A stretch of 64,000 nt of DNA, taken from Membranipora membranacea. Taxonomy: Eukaryota; Bryozoa; Gymnolaemata; Cheilostomatida; Membraniporidae. The position numbers and the translations under genes are program-made. Location of the stretch: positions 31,162,162-31,226,161 of the forward strand of contig OU612067.1 of the NCBI GenBank assembly GCA_914767715.1, in the 5' to 3' direction. The notes below the pieces were generated by a model. That model was not told the DNA's origin. It ran no database searches and saw only the letters and a program-made list of their open reading frames with translations. Below, one piece after another: positions 61,001-64,000 of the stretch (its first letter is position 1; the number at the start of each line of letters is the position of its first letter).

Positions 61001-63966
61001 AGAAAAAGTGCCACAATTACCCATTACACTCTCAAAAAAGGGAGAAAACCTCAAACATAAAAACTCACCATACTCTACCCAATCTGCCTCACAGTGTCCC
61101 GGTCTGAAGATCATGATTGCCGGGTTCAGGCCGATAGGTTTTGGCACTTCAGGTCTTTTACAGACATAAGCTCCCAGTGTGTTACAGTGCTGATCATTCC
61201 ATCTTCCCTTCTCATATACTGTACAGCAAAAAAGAACAGGTCAAACATGTCATGAAATAATCTCTCTGGATAATTGAACTAGCTGGAGGGGTGATTTGAC
61301 AGTTGGTAGGCTATAAGCCTTTGAAAGAGACATCTGATTCGCTTTCTGGCTCCCAACATTGTAGTGGTACAGTACCAACTTCAACAAAACATCATATCAA
61401 GCTTTTGTCCCCACATAATGAACAACAAGCTCTGTGAATACACCCGTTGTAAACCAAAAGGAATAACTACTTTGACTCTTCGCTAGCTTAGGTGGGAGTT
61501 AGCCGGATATTTTGCTCTTTAAATCAGATGTGAACAGGCTGTTTTTCCTGCAAACGCTTTAGCCCTCTCGGGTAGGCAGATATTAACAGACACACCACAT
61601 CACTTACGAGTTCCTCTGGTGTGAGTGAACATGAAGGCACATCTCTCTGATCCGTCGTGGTTGTTTGGTTCTCCTTCCCACCAGTTACTGAAATCTACCA
61701 GAGATTTGTCCGTCCAACTATTAAACCAAAACACTGATTACAGGTCATCCGTAAAAAGTAGGATGAGTGTCAGACAGCATTGGGATAGATAGCAGTGATA
61801 TTGAGCCTCATCTTCATAAAGTATGATTAAATGTTAAGGCAAGGATGTTTGCTCTGAGCGACAAGTTGTAACTCGTTGTTCGAGAATTTACCTTTTGCAT
61901 AAAGAAAAAAATGGTATCCCCTACTGTAGCCTGTCTTGACCATAGAGTTATAACTCTATGGTCTTGACAAGCTTGTCAAGCTTGTTGAAACAGGCTACCC
62001 CTACTGTAGCTTTCTATAATGAGTAAGACCAGTCATCCTTGTGGAATTTAAGCTGCTGAGACTGATCTCAAAGAGCTAGAGTATACTACTTACGCCCAGT
62101 TTGCTCGTCCCAGTTTTGTCAGACCGATAGCAGCGATGTATGAGCTCACCCATGAACCTCCGAACTACAACGAGAAAGCAGAAGGACAATTATCCCAGCA
62201 TCTCCCAAACTGGTAGACAGAAAAATGCAAAGTCTCAAAAGAAGGTGAGAAGACATTATTCTTCCTTATTGTGACAGAAAGTGTTATCAAGAGAATCTGC
62301 ATCAGGAATGTGTAAACGACAGAAGAGGTTGGTGCAAGAACGAGAATATACAAAGCCTGAACGGAATGGATTGTGAGCATAAGAAAAGGCCTTATTCCGT
62401 TGATTGGCAAGATACTTACATCGAGCTACATTGAAAAATAGAACTGGAATAGACTACCAGTAACGACACCAGAACCAAGCGTGAAAATGAGGAAAGGATA
62501 TCAGGTGGCCAAGGTTGCAAATTTGTCGTTTACTTTTACAACCAACTACAGTTTAAGCCTTCAACATTACAATACCTTTCAAAATAACAAATATATGAAA
62601 TGATACATCTTATCAGATATTTAATCAATTTTGATGTCTAGGAAACAGGTGAAAAAGTACATTTGTATTTGCACCAGCTGGGAGTCCAATCTGCCAACTG
62701 AAATTAAACTGAAAAATAGAACTCACGATAGCATCGATCTCATCAGTACCGTGTAGACTGGCTAACTCAGAGCTCATACTTCTACATTTATCATCAGCAT
62801 CATGCCATGATATCTTCTCATTACCCACAAAGTAACAACTCTCATTGAAATACTTCCAGTTACTGTCGCCATCGCAGTATTCTGTAGATAATACAATACG
62901 TTGAGTGAATATTACGGGATAAGGTTGGCCGAGAATTAGTGATTCAGTTTGACATTAGACTCAGGTCTGTGAACAAACTACAAATAGCTATCATTATTTT
63001 ATTGTCTATCAGACCAAATGTCACAACTCTAGTTGATCAAATTAAGCTTTTTCTACTCCATAATATGATTGTTACGTCTCTCACCTACACCCTAAACCAG
63101 ACATGGACACCACTTGGCTACACAATTATTACTCAGAGGCGAGATTTGATAATTCCAATCAATACTATACTATACTAGACAATAGAAAAAAGGCCTGATA
63201 TAGTACTATTTTTTACACATTAACTTACTTTTCTCTGTAGTAGTAGGGAATGTGGTTGGGGGTGTGGGTGTAGTTAGCAGTAACCCCTCTTCCTGACATA
63301 TCCACCCCTTACTGGCGTAACATCTGTCTGATGTCCAGTTAGCTCCTATAAATAGAGTGACAGGAATAACAAAAAGTCAGGTACACCACAGTGTATTTTG
63401 TGAGAAAATATTTTAAATTTTGTACTCAATTCTTTAAAAACTGTATTAGCTGTTTTCTATTAAACCAAAGATTTTAATAATTTTAAATTTGAAAGGGTAT
63501 AACGGAGGCTTCCGTAAACATGAAGCTTTAGTGTAGATAAGGGGAGCATAACACACAGCAGCTTTTAGCTGTTGCTGATTGACTGATGAAAATGTATTCC
63601 CCAATTGTAGGGTATTGATTGACTTTTGTTGCTTCGTCATTTATACATGGGCAATCTTACATTGCCTTATTGGAACTAATTATAATAATATTAGTAGTTC
63701 TCACCGTAACTCAGTGACAAGCTGTCATCATACTTGAGGAATCCACAGATATCGTTCTGATTCTTATGTCCGGGTGATGGCTGACCTGGTCCCCACTGCT
63801 CAAACTCTACCTCGGATCCGTCCGACCAAATCCAACTCCCTACACAGGATAAATATTACATGAGAGTCCATCCTGCTCACACTGATTGGAGCAGGGAAAT
63901 CATCAACTTATACTCACTAGATCTAGCAGTATAATGTAGCCAATTTGTTGGCTCTGATCTGATCGG
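55019..63966 (-). CDS. multi-CTLD mannose-receptor-like membrane lectin, 5' end outside window
   Basis: Eighteen minus-strand exons in phase: 63918-63966, 63705-63839, 63229-63345, 62727-62881, 62094-62164, 61608-61717, 61069-61218, 60678-60803, 60123-60271, 59654-59750, 59242-59342, 58828-58980, 58301-58493, 57587-57717, 57122-57242, 56556-56729, 55481-55779, 55019-55216 (about 842 residues here). They encode five C-type lectin domains (the first cut by the window edge), a Pro/Thr/Arg stem, one membrane segment and a cytoplasmic tail. Domains 2 and 5 have both EPN and WND, the residues that bind calcium and mannose-type sugars; domain 4 has WND but RPI, and domain 3 has EPD without WND, so sugar binding there is doubtful. 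The tail contains FTNQLY, an FxNxxY endocytosis-type motif like that of the vertebrate mannose receptor. Likely role: endocytic or immune recognition at the cell surface (inference). Confidence 0.88.
56339..56502. mobile_element. pogo/Tigger-like MITE (in copy 2)
   Basis: Duplicate of the element at 50620-50783, with the same CAGTG ends and TA flanks, carried along in the tandem duplication. Confidence 0.65.
57860..58119 (+). mobile_element. tRNA-derived SINE (in copy 2)
   Basis: Duplicate of the SINE at 52141-52400, with A box near 57870 and B box at 57924-57934. One substitution (GGCGTG to GGCATG) is visible near 58070. Confidence 0.7.
61924..61998. repeat. nested palindrome of the dispersed CTGTCTTGAC motif
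   Basis: TAGCCTGTCTTGAC at the left and GTTGAAACAGGCTA at the right enclose two perfect palindromes: GACCATAGAGTTATAACTCT followed by ATGGTC, and CTTGACAAGCTTGTCAAG. It lies in an intron of the lectin receptor gene and is the most elaborate copy of the motif family in this window. Confidence 0.75.
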
Positions 63967-64000
63967 CTGTTAGGTGGGAAAGAAAACCAATGCCGGGTCA

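Overview
This is a piece of an animal nuclear genome, most likely from an AT-rich marine or freshwater invertebrate. The genes have many small exons joined by GT-AG introns. Tousled-like kinase, an hnRNP A/B protein with two RRMs and a multi-lectin-domain receptor are all recognisable, and the window is full of LTR, LINE, SINE and MITE debris. I cannot name the phylum from sequence alone. All gene models below were built by hand from reading frame, splice-site and phase agreement, without transcript data.

Layout. 1-6040: a nearly complete Gypsy-type LTR retrotransposon (minus strand, 473-6034, 5-bp target duplication GAAAC); its 5' LTR was later hit twice by the same MITE family. 7409-8376: the last two exons of a galactose-3-O-sulfotransferase-like gene (+), whose intron carries a 33-bp minisatellite made of splice-site-like units. 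9400-10960: decayed LINE remnants around an AT-rich palindromic satellite. 14246-24661: a complete Tousled-like kinase gene (+, about 18 exons) with a second minisatellite built on the 5' splice site of one exon. 26498-30653: two adjacent genes (+) for small membrane-anchored proteins with long Gly-Met repeats, which I do not recognise. 32083-40508: two tandem paralogous PLP enzymes of the class V aminotransferase / cysteine-desulfurase fold (+), with very different C-termini. 43270-47091: an hnRNP A/B-type RNA-binding protein (-). 48657-60050: a 5.7-kb direct tandem duplication covering the 3' half of a C-type-lectin receptor gene (-). The rest of that gene continues to the right edge at 63966 and beyond.

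The genes do not form an evident pathway. The themes that stand out are local tandem duplication (GGM protein pair, PLP enzyme pair, lectin half-gene) and two independent minisatellites whose repeat units contain splice-site sequences. The latter look like raw material for recursive splicing, alternative 5' splice-site use or intron birth. The tandem PLP enzymes seem to have diverged in targeting: one ends in a CaaX prenylation motif, the other in a long basic Ser/Arg-rich tail. The lectin duplication is either a recent expansion or an assembly artefact and should be checked against reads.
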